Source: Boseongicola sp. SB0675_bin_26 (lineage in GTDB: Bacteria; Pseudomonadota; Alphaproteobacteria; Rhodobacterales; Rhodobacteraceae). Taken from it: 18,433 nucleotides of DNA. The stretch is from NCBI GenBank assembly GCA_009843725.1, contig VYCX01000160.1:4763-23195 (forward strand), written 5' to 3'. Position 1 is the stretch's first letter. Each line of letters starts with the position of its first letter. The position numbers and the translations under genes are program-made. The notes under the pieces were generated by a model. The model was not told the DNA's origin. It saw nothing but the letters and a program-made list of their open reading frames with translations, and did no database searches. Shown here piece after piece: positions 8,218-15,637 of this stretch.

Positions 8218-9522
8218 ATGAATATTCTCATTCTTGGCGGCGGCGGACGGGAGCACGCGCTGGCCTGGGCCGTGATGCAGAACCCGAAATGCGACCGGCT
8301 TATCGTCGCGCCGGGCAATGCGGGGATCGCGGCGATTGCCGAATGCGCCTCGCTCGACATCGAGAACGGGGCGCAAATGGTGGAGTGCGCCGAGACGAAT
8401 TCGATAGATCTCGTGATCGTTGGGCCAGAGGCGCCCTTGGCGTCCGGGGTGGCCGACGACTTTCGCGCTGCTGGATTCAAGGTCTTCGGCCCGTCGCGGG
8501 AGGCGGCGCGACTGGAGGCCTCGAAGCGGTTCACCAAGGAAGTCTGTGACGCGGCCGGCGTTCCCACGGCGGCCTGGGCCCGATTCACGCAGGCAGCCCC
8601 GGCCAAGGCGTACATTCGCGAGCGGGGCGCACCGATCGTCGTGAAGGCGGACGGGTTGGCGGCCGGCAAGGGAGTCATTGTCGCCCTGAGCACGGCGGAA
8701 GCGGAAGCGGTCGTTGACGACATGCTCGGCGGCGCATTCGGCGCCGCGGGCGCCGAGGTGGTGATCGAGGAGTTCATGGAAGGCGAGGAGGCTTCGTTCT
8801 TCGTGCTTTGTGACGGGACGGATGCCTTGCCTGTTGGCACGGCACAGGATCACAAGCGGGTGGGCGAGGGCGACACGGGACCCAATACCGGCGGGATGGG
8901 TGCGTATTCGCCTGCGCCTGTGCTGAACGAATCCGTCGCTGCCCGCACGATGGAAGAGATCATCCGCCCGACACTTGCGGAGATGGTGCGGCGCGGCACG
9001 CCTTGTCAGGGCGTGCTGTACGCGGGCCTCATGATCGAGAACGGCGCTCCGCGGCTGGTCGAGTACAACGTGAGGTTCGGCGACCCGGAATGCCAGGTGC
9101 TGATGATGCGGCTCGGCGCGCAGGCCCTCGATCTCATGCAGGCCGCCGCGGAGGGCAGGCTTTCGGAAGCGCAGGTCAATTGGGCGGGAGACCATGCATT
9201 GACGGTCGTGGTGGCCGCCAAGGGCTATCCGGGTGACCATGAGAGGGGCAGTCCCATTGCCGGCCTTGACGGTCTCGTCGGCGATTCTCGCCAGATGGTG
9301 TTTCACGCCGGAACCTCGCGGACCGAGCACGGAATCGTCTCCGCCGGTGGCCGTGTCCTGAACGCCACCGCCCGTGGCGCCAGCTTGCAGGAGGCGCGGG
9401 ATGCGGCCTACGCGCTTGTCGACAGGATCGACTGGCCCGGCGGAATGTACCGACGCGACATCGGCTGGCGGGCATTGGGACGGGAGGCGCCGGGCGGCGT
9501 GGCGCAAGCGCCTCGGCCATGA
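8218..9522 (+). CDS. purD: Phosphoribosylamine–glycine ligase (GAR synthetase)
   Basis: A 434-aa cytosolic enzyme joining phosphoribosylamine and glycine with ATP, the second step of purine synthesis. The N-terminal Rossmann-like domain starts MNILILGGGGREHALAWA, with the APGNAGIA motif (31–38) and VGPEAPLASGVADDF (68–82). The ATP-grasp region has VVKADGLAAGKGVIVA (141–156), EEFMEGEEASFF (184–195), QDHKRVGEGDTGPNTGGMGAYSP (210–232) and VEYNVRFGDPECQ (about 281–293). The C-terminal part has the HAGTS motif. It is about 10–15 residues longer than usual through a Pro/Gly/Arg-rich tail after RDIGWRAL. The start is supported by a good SD. yciB follows after 92 nt. Confidence 0.97.
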   Translation: MNILILGGGGREHALAWAVMQNPKCDRLIVAPGNAGIAAIAECASLDIENGAQMVECAETNSIDLVIVGPEAPLASGVADDFRAAGFKVFGPSREAARLEASKRFTKEVCDAAGVPTAAWARFTQAAPAKAYIRERGAPIVVKADGLAAGKGVIVALSTAEAEAVVDDMLGGAFGAAGAEVVIEEFMEGEEASFFVLCDGTDALPVGTAQDHKRVGEGDTGPNTGGMGAYSPAPVLNESVAARTMEEIIRPTLAEMVRRGTPCQGVLYAGLMIENGAPRLVEYNVRFGDPECQVLMMRLGAQALDLMQAAAEGRLSEAQVNWAGDHALTVVVAAKGYPGDHERGSPIAGLDGLVGDSRQMVFHAGTSRTEHGIVSAGGRVLNATARGASLQEARDAAYALVDRIDWPGGMYRRDIGWRALGREAPGGVAQAPRP

Positions 9523-9614
9523 ATCCTGGGCGGGAGGTTTCTGTTTGCCTCCGGGGCGCGCCGTCGGGCAAGTTGGTGAAACCTTGGGCATGACCCGCGC
9601 AGCAGAGGGATGAG

Positions 9615-10226
9615 ATGAGCGAAACCAAGCCGAATCCGGCGGTCAAGCAGGTGCTCGAACTGGGCCCGCCGCTGCTGTTCTTTGTGGCCTATCTGTGGAT
9701 GCGCGATGACACCTACGCCTTCGGAGGCGCGGAGTATTCCGGGTTCATTGTGGCGGCCGGCCTGTTCGTGCCGATCCTGCTGGTCTCGATGGCGATCCTG
9801 TGGAAGCTGACAGGCCGCCTGAGCCGGATGCAGGTCTTCACCATCGTGATGGTGGTGATCTTCGGCGGCCTCACGGTCTGGCTGAACGACGAGCGCTTCT
9901 TCAAGGTCAAGACGACCCTGGTCTACGGGGTTCTTGCCGGCATTCTCGGGATCGGGCTCTTGCAAGGCAGGTCGTATCTTGCCTGGGCCATGGCAGAGTT
10001 CCTGCCCTTGACGGACGAGGGCTGGATGAAGCTCACCAGGCGACTGGCCGGCTTCTTTGCCGGACTGGCAATGGCCAACGAGATCGTTTGGCGAACGATG
10101 TCCACGGACGCCTGGGTCAAGATCGAGACGTTCGGGTTTCCGATCGCGCTGTTCCTGTTCATCTGGCTCCAGATGCTGACCCTGCGACACTACTTGGTCG
10201 AGGAAGACGCGGACGAGGCGGAGTAG
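9615..10226 (+). CDS. yciB: Inner membrane-spanning protein YciB / intracellular septation protein A (IspZ family)
   Basis: A 203-aa, very hydrophobic protein with about five transmembrane segments. Recognisable family positions are LELGPPLLFFVAYLW near the N-terminus, RMQVFTIVMVVIFGGLTVWLNDERFFKVKTT (about 72–102), GRSYLAWAM, LTDEGWMKLTRRLAGFFAGLAMANEIVWRT (about 133–162), and a final helix FPIALFLFIWLQML. The family is linked to cell-envelope maintenance and septation; its biochemical activity is not settled. The ATG at 9615 has GAGGGA just upstream (9605–9610). It is transcribed from the purD side and ends 87 nt from the convergent GST gene. Confidence 0.92.
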   Translation: MSETKPNPAVKQVLELGPPLLFFVAYLWMRDDTYAFGGAEYSGFIVAAGLFVPILLVSMAILWKLTGRLSRMQVFTIVMVVIFGGLTVWLNDERFFKVKTTLVYGVLAGILGIGLLQGRSYLAWAMAEFLPLTDEGWMKLTRRLAGFFAGLAMANEIVWRTMSTDAWVKIETFGFPIALFLFIWLQMLTLRHYLVEEDADEAE

Positions 10227-10313
10227 GCACGTCCGGGCGTGGTGCATGGACCTTCACGTGTGCCACCGAACAGGGATGATGGCGCCAAAACGTCGGCGCG
10301 GATCCCGAGGATG

Positions 10314-11027
10314 TCACCCCTTCTGCTCAAAGAGAATCCTGTCTGACGCCTCCTTTTCCTCGGACGACTGCTGACGGTTGCGCACCTCCTCCGCCACGGC
10401 CTTGCCCTTGATGACAGCAGGACGGCTTCCCACCTCGTCCAGCCAGCGCGCAAAGTGGGGCTTGTCGTCGATGGCCTGTTCCTGCCCTTCCCAGTTTTGC
10501 GCCCAAGGCCAGATGGCCATGTCGGCGATCGAGTAGTCACCGGCGACGAACTGGTTGTCCTGAAGCCTGGTGTTGAGCACGCTGTAGAGTCTCCCGACCT
10601 CGTTCCTGTAGCGATCCTGCGCATACGGAAGGACTTGGGGAGGTGTGCGTTCGGGCGCGTATTTGAGGAAATGATGCGCTTGGCCCGCCATCGGGCCGAC
10701 GCCGCCCATCTGCCACATCAGCCATTGGTCGATGACGATCCGGTCACGATCGGTTGATCCGTAGAACTTTCCCGTCTTGCGGCCGAGATATTGCAGGATG
10801 GCGCCGGATTCGAAGATCGAGATCGGGTGGCCATCAGGTCCGTCCGGATCGATGATGGCAGGCATGCGATTGTTGGGGGAGAGCTTGAGGAAATCCGGAT
10901 CGAACTGGTCGCCCTTGCCGATGTCAACGAGATGCAGCGTGTAGGGCAGGTCCATCTCTTCCAGGGCTATGGTGACTTTCCAGCCGTTCGGGGTCGGCCA
11001 GTAGTGGAGATCTATCGGGTCGGGCAT
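10314..11027 (-). CDS. Glutathione S-transferase, YfcG/YghU-like (Nu-class)
   Basis: A 237-aa cytosolic thioredoxin-fold protein. The N-terminal domain has IDLHYWPTPNGWKVTIALEE, where the TPNG/WK motif matches Nu-class GSTs that act as disulfide-bond oxidoreductases using glutathione. Then come SPNNRMPAIIDPD (about 51–63, with the cis-proline) and IFESGAILQYLGRKTGKFY (about 73–91, the glutathione-binding ES pair). The all-helical C-terminal domain contains QWLMWQMGGVGPMAGQAHHF and YSIADMAIWPWAQNW (about 165–179). The ATG at 11027 has a good SD, AAGGAA about 7 nt upstream (within 11031–11038). An upstream in-frame extension of 71 codons is rejected as non-conserved. It converges with yciB and has an unusually long non-coding region behind it. 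Confidence 0.92.
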   Translation of the reverse strand: MPDPIDLHYWPTPNGWKVTIALEEMDLPYTLHLVDIGKGDQFDPDFLKLSPNNRMPAIIDPDGPDGHPISIFESGAILQYLGRKTGKFYGSTDRDRIVIDQWLMWQMGGVGPMAGQAHHFLKYAPERTPPQVLPYAQDRYRNEVGRLYSVLNTRLQDNQFVAGDYSIADMAIWPWAQNWEGQEQAIDDKPHFARWLDEVGSRPAVIKGKAVAEEVRNRQQSSEEKEASDRILFEQKG

Positions 11028-11541
11028 GCCGTTTCCTTTTCTGGGCCGCTGGGCGTTTCGGCACAAGGTGGTGCATTTTGGGTGGAGATCAAGGGGGCCG
11101 GTTCCAACTCTCGTTTGCCGCAGCACGGGTTCCCCGATCACACGCGGGTCGACTGGCATCAGGCGCCGTCGTGGCACTGGGTGCGCCGACCGTGAACGCC
11201 TGTGTCCGGACCACTGCATCAGGTAGACCGCGAGCACCATTGCATTGGTTCATCACGGACCGACGTGAATCTTGATTCGCGTCGTGTCGTCCTTCTCGGA
11301 CAGGGTTGCAGCATTACGGGAATTCGTCGTCGGCTCGGATCACGTTCCTTGCGCTTGAGAGTCAGCGTCTCAGGACGGCAAAACGCATCCGGGCGGCGGG
11401 TCCTGACGGGCGTGCTTCCGGGACGCGTCCATTGGAGTGTCCTCGCCTTTGCCGTGGAAGGATTCCGCCTGCGCAGCCAGCGAATCGGCACCGGCCTCAC
11501 GCGGCGTGCAGTTCCAGCGTCCGCCGCACCCGATGACACCC
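11028..11541. other. Non-coding stretch between GST and the metZ promoter
   Basis: About 510 nt with no recognisable gene on either strand. Open frames here are short, Arg/Ser/Pro-rich shadows without ribosome sites. The first 15 nt hold the GST ribosome site. Structure seen: a 24-bp dyad at 11261–11284, a 7-bp hairpin CTTGAGA / TCTCAGG (11354–11374, one G·T pair), and the palindrome GGACGCGTCC at 11421–11430. No tRNA or known small-RNA family was recognised. Confidence 0.55.
11261..11284. repeat. 24-bp near-perfect dyad with two GANTC sites
   Basis: Arms CGACGTGAATC (11261–11271) and GATTCGCGTCG (11274–11284) are complementary at 10 of 11 positions, the exception being a T facing G, around a 2-bp centre TT. 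The 2-nt centre is too short for a good RNA hairpin, so a protein-binding operator is the more natural reading. The inner parts GAATC and GATTC are both GANTC, the target of the alphaproteobacterial CcrM methylase. Confidence 0.5.
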
Positions 11542-11570
11542 TTGACCCCGCTTCTGGGCGCTAGTACGCA
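11542..11570 (+). promoter_or_regulatory. Predicted sigma70-type promoter of metZ
   Basis: TTGACC (11542–11547) and TACGCA (11565–11570) are separated by exactly 17 nt. The predicted transcript start, about 11577, falls one or two bases before the first base of the riboswitch P1 stem at 11579, which is strong positional support despite a mediocre -10. Confidence 0.45.
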
Positions 11571-11577
11571 CTGCTGC

Positions 11578-11634
11578 ACGTGGCGATTTGTTCACCGGAT
11601 TGCGGGCCACGAAAAAGACTCCGCTAAAGAGGTC
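11578..11634 (+). ncRNA. SAM-II riboswitch upstream of metZ
   Basis: The layout matches the SAM-II (metA-motif) H-type pseudoknot of Alphaproteobacteria, which binds S-adenosylmethionine and lowers expression of methionine genes. P1 is CGTGGC (11579–11584) paired with GCCACG (11606–11611), six perfect pairs. Loop 1 has GATTTG (11585–11590). The P1 loop has ACC (11594–11596) and ATTGCGG (11599–11605). An A-rich linker (11612–11616) follows, then CCGCTAAAGAGGT (11621–11633) with the conserved GCTAAA. Pseudoknot pairs can form between GCGG (11602–11605) and CCGC (11621–11624) and between ACC and GGT (11631–11633). Position, directly before a methionine-synthesis gene, fits. It ends about 50 nt before the SD. 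Recognised by eye, not by a covariance search. Confidence 0.88.
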
Positions 11635-11683
11635 TGGGACGTTAACGCCCTTGACGCTCATGCAGTCCGGAACAGGATTGGAC

Positions 11684-11689
11684 AGGAGG
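11684..11689 (+). promoter_or_regulatory. Consensus SD (AGGAGG) that fixes the metZ start at an ATT codon
   Basis: AGGAGG lies 7 nt before ATT (11697–11699). The SD sits in the 7-nt loop of a small hairpin whose stem is GGAC (11680–11683) with GTCC (11691–11694). No other credible ribosome site is near any in-frame canonical start. Confidence 0.75.
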
Positions 11690-11696
11690 CGTCCCC

Positions 11697-12878
11697 ATTA
11701 CCGAAGATTGGAAAAAGCGCACGCAACTCGTGCATGCAGGAATCCGACGAAGCCAGTACGGGGAAGTCGCCGAACCGATTTTCCTCACTCAGGGCTTTGT
11801 CTACGAGAGTGCAGAACAGGCTGCCCAACGATTCGAGGAGGCCGGCGAGGACGAATTCATCTATTCGCGCTACGGGAACCCGACTGTGCGGATGTTCGAG
11901 GAGCGGATTGCCGCAATCGAAGGCGCCGAAGACGCGTTCGCCACGGCTTCGGGCATGGCGGCGGTCTATGCATCCCTGGCCTCGATGCTGAAGACGGGCG
12001 ATCATGTGGTCTCGGCGCGCGCATTGTTCGGATCATGCCTTTATATCCTGGAGGAGGTCCTTCAGCGATTCGGCATTGACGTCACCTTCGTGGACGGCAC
12101 CAGCCTGGACGCGTGGCGGGCGGCAGTGAGGCCGGATACCAAGGCCGTGTTTCTGGAAAGCATTTCCAATCCGACGCTTGAAGTGATCGACATCAAGGCG
12201 GTGGCCGCGATCGCACATGACGTGGGGGCAACGGTGATCGTTGACAACGTGTTCTCGACTCCCGTTCTGAGCCGAGTGCTGGAACTCGGGGCAGACGTCG
12301 TCGTCTACTCCGCGACCAAGCATATCGACGGTCAGGGACGGGTTCTGGGTGGTGTCGTTCTGGGAACAAGGGACTATGTCCGCAAGACGCTGGAACCTTT
12401 CCTGAAGCATACGGGCGGTGCCATGAGCCCGTTCACCGCATGGCTGCTGCTTAAGGGCATGGAGACGCTGGATCTTCGTGTCAAGGCGCAGGCGGAAAGC
12501 GCACTTAACGTGGCCAAAGCGTTCGAAGGTCACGCGCGACTCGAGAGAGTCATCTATCCGGGGCTGCCGTCTCATCCGCAGCACGAAACCGCGATGGCGC
12601 AAATGGAACAGGGCGGGACGGTCGCCACCTTCGTGCTCAAGGGGGGGCAGGAGGCTGCGTTCAGGTTCCTGAATGCGCTCCAGATATTCATCATCTCGAA
12701 CAACCTGGGGGATGCAAAGTCGATCGTGACGCATCCGACAACCACGACTCATCAACGACTGACCGACGAGCAGCGGGGCGAACTGGGCATTTTGCCGGGG
12801 CTCGTACGACTGTCCATGGGACTGGAAGATGTTGATGACCTGATTGGCGACATCCGGCAGGCACTCGAGGCCGCATGA
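11697..12878 (+). CDS. metZ: O-succinylhomoserine sulfhydrylase, apparent AUU start
   Basis: A 393-aa PLP enzyme of the Cys/Met-metabolism family that makes homocysteine from O-succinylhomoserine and sulfide. Seen (numbered from the ATT): the family N-terminus TEDWKKRTQLVHAG, RRSQYGEVAEPIFLTQGFVYES, YSRYGNPT (56–63), ATASGMAAV, VDN with the PLP-contacting Asp183, and SATKHIDGQGR with the PLP lysine Lys208. Near the end are NNLGDAKSIVTHPTTTTHQR and GLVRLSMGLED. In frame upstream of residue 2 there is no ATG, GTG, TTG or CTG before the stop at 11652–11654. The first canonical start inside is a GTG at 11730 in the middle of the conserved TQLVHAG, with no SD. The ATT at 11697 is where MetZ homologues begin and has a perfect SD. 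It is controlled by the SAM-II element. A glutamine amidotransferase follows after 76 nt. Confidence 0.93.
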   Translation: MTEDWKKRTQLVHAGIRRSQYGEVAEPIFLTQGFVYESAEQAAQRFEEAGEDEFIYSRYGNPTVRMFEERIAAIEGAEDAFATASGMAAVYASLASMLKTGDHVVSARALFGSCLYILEEVLQRFGIDVTFVDGTSLDAWRAAVRPDTKAVFLESISNPTLEVIDIKAVAAIAHDVGATVIVDNVFSTPVLSRVLELGADVVVYSATKHIDGQGRVLGGVVLGTRDYVRKTLEPFLKHTGGAMSPFTAWLLLKGMETLDLRVKAQAESALNVAKAFEGHARLERVIYPGLPSHPQHETAMAQMEQGGTVATFVLKGGQEAAFRFLNALQIFIISNNLGDAKSIVTHPTTTTHQRLTDEQRGELGILPGLVRLSMGLEDVDDLIGDIRQALEAA

Positions 12879-12954
12879 TGCTGAGCCTGGCCAAGCGTGG
12901 ATTGCCGACCTGCATGCCCGTCGGACCAAGCCTGCGGAATTGGCCCGGGGCGCA

Positions 12955-13797
12955 ATGACGTCGAAACCGGTTCTCATCCTTCAACTGCGCCCGGAGGACG
13001 AGGCGTCGGATGGCGAATTCCGCGCATTCATCGAGAAGGGTCGCCTTGATGAAGCGGAGGTTCGCCGTCACAGGATGGAGGCGGGTCCGTTGCCGGAGGG
13101 ATTCTCGCTCGAAGACTATTCGGCCGTCATTGTCGGTGGCGGCCCTGGCTGCGTGAGCGACGATCCGGTTGCGCGCGATCCGGTCGAGGCGCGGGCGGAA
13201 GCGGAGCTTCTGGCATTGATGCCCGAGATCCTTGCGCGGGACATGCCCTTCCTCGGGTGCTGCTACGGAATCGGACTGCTGGCGCACCATCTTGGAGCGC
13301 CGGTTTCGAAGGAACGGTATTCGGAGCAGGTTTCGGTCGTGCCATGCGACTTGACCGAGGCGGGACAGGCGGATCCGTTGCTGGCCGGGCTGCCACTCAG
13401 GTTCAACGCTCTGGTTGGTCACAAGGAAGCGGTTCAGGAACTGCCCCACGGCGCGGTGCATCTGATGTTCTCGGAGACCTGCCCCTTCCAGATGATCCGG
13501 GCCGGCGAGAACGTCTATGCCACGCAGTTTCATCCGGAAGCGGACGGGCAGGTCTTTGCGGACCGTATCCGAATCTACCGCGAATTCGGATATTTCCCGC
13601 CCGAAGAGGCCGCAGCTCTGACGGAAGCATGCCTGGCTGCGCAAGTGACGGAGCCTGAGCGCATCCTGAAGCGATTCGTGGCGCGTTACGCGACGACGGG
13701 ACGGTCGTGCAGGACACATGGAGACGGGAACGCGGCAGGATTGCCTGCGAGCCATGGCCAGACGCCCGCTGCAGGCGGCAGGGCGGGCGCAAAATAG
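12955..13797 (+). CDS. Class I glutamine amidotransferase domain protein (GMP synthase-like)
   Basis: A 280-aa stand-alone class I glutaminase. VLILQLRPEDEASDGEF begins the domain. The oxyanion segment VGGGPGCVSDD is at 60–70, the nucleophile elbow LGCCYGIG makes Cys103 the catalytic cysteine (G-x-C-x-G), and YATQFHPEAD gives His193 and Glu195, so the triad is complete. Such proteins (GuaA N-domain-like, COG0518) may act on unknown amide acceptors or hydrolyse gamma-glutamyl compounds; the partner here is unknown. The domain and its usual ending, around RILKRFVARY, finish near residue 245. The remaining 35 residues are Gly/Ala/Ser-rich and look like a recent read-through extension. The ATG at 12955 is chosen by conservation and has only a GGGG-type ribosome site. 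Its closeness to metZ suggests co-transcription. Confidence 0.87.
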   Translation: MTSKPVLILQLRPEDEASDGEFRAFIEKGRLDEAEVRRHRMEAGPLPEGFSLEDYSAVIVGGGPGCVSDDPVARDPVEARAEAELLALMPEILARDMPFLGCCYGIGLLAHHLGAPVSKERYSEQVSVVPCDLTEAGQADPLLAGLPLRFNALVGHKEAVQELPHGAVHLMFSETCPFQMIRAGENVYATQFHPEADGQVFADRIRIYREFGYFPPEEAAALTEACLAAQVTEPERILKRFVARYATTGRSCRTHGDGNAAGLPASHGQTPAAGGRAGAK

Positions 13798-14146
13798 GCA
13801 CCCGCACTCTTCGAACCAGGCGCTCGACCGATTGAGCAAGCTGAAATCCGCTGCAGCCTGTTCCGGTCGATGCCCTGATTCATTCGGACCTGACGCTTCA
13901 TGTCTTGAGGCGCCACCCGATGTTCAAGGCCGCCCGGCCCCCCACAGACGCGTGGCGTGCGGCGCGTGATCCGGCACGTCTGACACCCTGGATTCCGGAT
14001 GCCTACGGACAGCGCGCCAGCTTGAGCCGCATCATGCAAGGCTCGTTGGCTGCCGGCCGGCACGCTGGTCGCGGCGGCTGTCGCGCAGCGCTGCGAGTGC
14101 CGCTCCGCGGTTGACTTGAGCCGGTCCCGGGGCCAAGGCTCGCGGC
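13798..14146. other. 349-nt gap before trkH, no gene recognised
   Basis: No RNA gene or convincing ORF. The trkH-proximal part holds two perfect 12-bp palindromes, TGCCGGCCGGCA (14051–14062) and CGCAGCGCTGCG (14084–14095), 21 nt apart. A TTGACT at 14111–14116 lacks a matching -10. AAGG at 14135–14138 is the probable trkH ribosome site. Confidence 0.5.
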
Positions 14147-15595
14147 ATGGTTGATTTCAGGCCCATCGGATACGTCATCGGCCTTCTTGTCGCCGCACTT
14201 GGCGTCTCCATGCTGATACCGATGTTCGTTGACCTTGCTCAGGACAATGACCACGCGGGAGCGTTTCTGGAAGTCGCCCTGATCACCCTTCTGATCGGCG
14301 GATTGACGGCGTTGGCGTCGTCCAATTCGGTGGCGGGCGGCATGAACCTGCAGCAGATCTTCCTGCTGACAACGGGTGTTTGGGTCGTTCTTCCGTTCTT
14401 CGGAGCGTTGCCGTTCATGTGGGGCGACCTCGGAGCGGGATTCACGGACGCGTATTTCGAGGCGATGTCCGGACTGACAACGACCGGCTCGACGGTGCTT
14501 AGCGGGCTGGAGACGCTGCCTTCGGGGCTGCTTGTGTGGCGATCCATGCTGCAATGGTTCGGCGGCATCGGGATCATAGTCGTTGCCATGGCCTTCCTCC
14601 CCGAACTGCGGGTCGGAGGCATGCAGATCTTCCGCTCCGAGGGATTCGACACGGACGGCAAGGTTTTGCCGCGGGCTGCCGAAATCGCGTCCCGCATCTC
14701 GATCATCTATCTGGTTCTGACATTTGCGTGCGCAGTGGCCTACCTGGTTGCCGGAATGCCTCTCTTTGAAGCCGCCAACCACGCGATGACCACCATCGCG
14801 ACCGGCGGGTTTTCGACCCGTGACCAGTCGTTCGGCAGCTTTCGCGGGGCGCCGGAATATGTCGCCGTGGTATTCATGATATTGGCCAGCCTGCCATTCG
14901 TGCGCTACGTGCAGATTCTGGCCGGTTCGTCGAAGCCGCTGCTGCGCGACAGCCAGGTGCGGGCGTTTCTGGCGGCATTGCTCACAATTGCCGCCCTGGT
15001 CGCAGTTCACAGGCTGCTGGCGCAGGGCACGGCGGCGCATTTCGCCCTGCGCGAGTCTCTGTTCAACATCACGTCGATCATGACCGGCACGGGCTATGCA
15101 AGCACGAACTACCAGCTTTGGGGAGCGTTCCCGGTTACGGTCTTCTTCCTTGTCGGCCTGATTGGCGGCTGCGCGGGATCGACCAGTTGTTCGGTCAAGG
15201 TGTTCAGGTACCAGATTCTGCTAAAGGCCGTTGCGAACCAGATCCGACGCATCCAGAGTCCGCACGGAGTCTACCAGCTCAAGTATGCCGGGCGGCGACT
15301 GAGCGAGGACGTGCTTTCGTCGGTCATGGTTTTCCTGACGATGTTTCTTGTCACGCTCGGCGTCGTGTCCGTGCTTCTTTCGGCGACGGGGCTTGATCTC
15401 GTCACGTCCGTCAGCGGCGCAGCCACGGCAATTGCCAACGTGGGTCCGGGCCTCGGCACCATGATTGGGCCGGACGGAAATTTTGCCGGGCTGAGCGTTG
15501 CCGCGAAGTGGATCCTGCTATCGGCGATGCTTGTAGGCCGGCTCGAACTTCTGGTGGTGTTCGTGCTGTTCACGTCACGGTTCTGGCGCGCCTGA
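14147..15595 (+). CDS. trkH: Trk-type potassium uptake protein, TrkH family
   Basis: A 482-aa inner-membrane potassium channel/transporter subunit with roughly ten or more hydrophobic helices. The four pore loops of the family are all visible: MSGLTTTGSTVL (TTTGST 111–116), TTIATGGFSTRD (218–224), IMTGTGYAST (313–319) and ANVGPGLGTM (431–437). Other marks are the LQWFGGIGIIV segment (135–144), GGCAGSTSCSVKVFR (340–354), and the C-terminal SAMLVGRLELLVVFVLFTSRFWR. TrkH normally works with the cytosolic NAD-binding regulator TrkA, which is not in this window. The start at 14147 is followed by the first helix (IGYVIGLLVAALGVSM) and has AAGG 9 nt upstream. Confidence 0.96.
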   Translation: MVDFRPIGYVIGLLVAALGVSMLIPMFVDLAQDNDHAGAFLEVALITLLIGGLTALASSNSVAGGMNLQQIFLLTTGVWVVLPFFGALPFMWGDLGAGFTDAYFEAMSGLTTTGSTVLSGLETLPSGLLVWRSMLQWFGGIGIIVVAMAFLPELRVGGMQIFRSEGFDTDGKVLPRAAEIASRISIIYLVLTFACAVAYLVAGMPLFEAANHAMTTIATGGFSTRDQSFGSFRGAPEYVAVVFMILASLPFVRYVQILAGSSKPLLRDSQVRAFLAALLTIAALVAVHRLLAQGTAAHFALRESLFNITSIMTGTGYASTNYQLWGAFPVTVFFLVGLIGGCAGSTSCSVKVFRYQILLKAVANQIRRIQSPHGVYQLKYAGRRLSEDVLSSVMVFLTMFLVTLGVVSVLLSATGLDLVTSVSGAATAIANVGPGLGTMIGPDGNFAGLSVAAKWILLSAMLVGRLELLVVFVLFTSRFWRA

Positions 15596-15637
15596 GATTG
15601 CAGGATTCGTGTTCTCGCGACACCGTCCGGCCATTGA

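Noticed and set aside
9530..9560. GGAGG / CCTCC hairpin after purD as a terminator
   Set aside because: Five pairs with a 10-nt loop and no T-run; too weak to call.
6592..9591. A single 999-codon minus-strand frame covering xseA and the antisense of purD
   Set aside because: Only the part from 8139 down matches exonuclease VII. The upstream 484 codons are the mirror of purD with shadow composition (Arg/His/Pro-rich, no domain), open because of high GC.
10227..10313. Bidirectional terminator between convergent yciB and the GST gene
   Set aside because: Only an imperfect GTGGTGCA / TGTGCCAC pairing was found, without T-runs.
11202..11564. Open frames in the GST–metZ gap as possible small proteins
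   Set aside because: Arg/Ser-rich with no SD and no third-position bias; they overlap one another in several frames.
11619..11688. CTCC in the riboswitch pairing with the metZ SD as an anti-SD
   Set aside because: Only four pairs, and SAM binding would release the SD, opposite to the repression expected for SAM-II.
11660..11700. An ATG at 11660 as the metZ start or a leader peptide
   Set aside because: It is out of frame with metZ and has no SD. The resulting peptide runs far into metZ in the wrong frame, unlike a leader peptide.
14003..15040. A 345-codon minus-strand frame opposite trkH
   Set aside because: His/Gln/Arg-rich translation typical of antisense to a membrane-protein gene.
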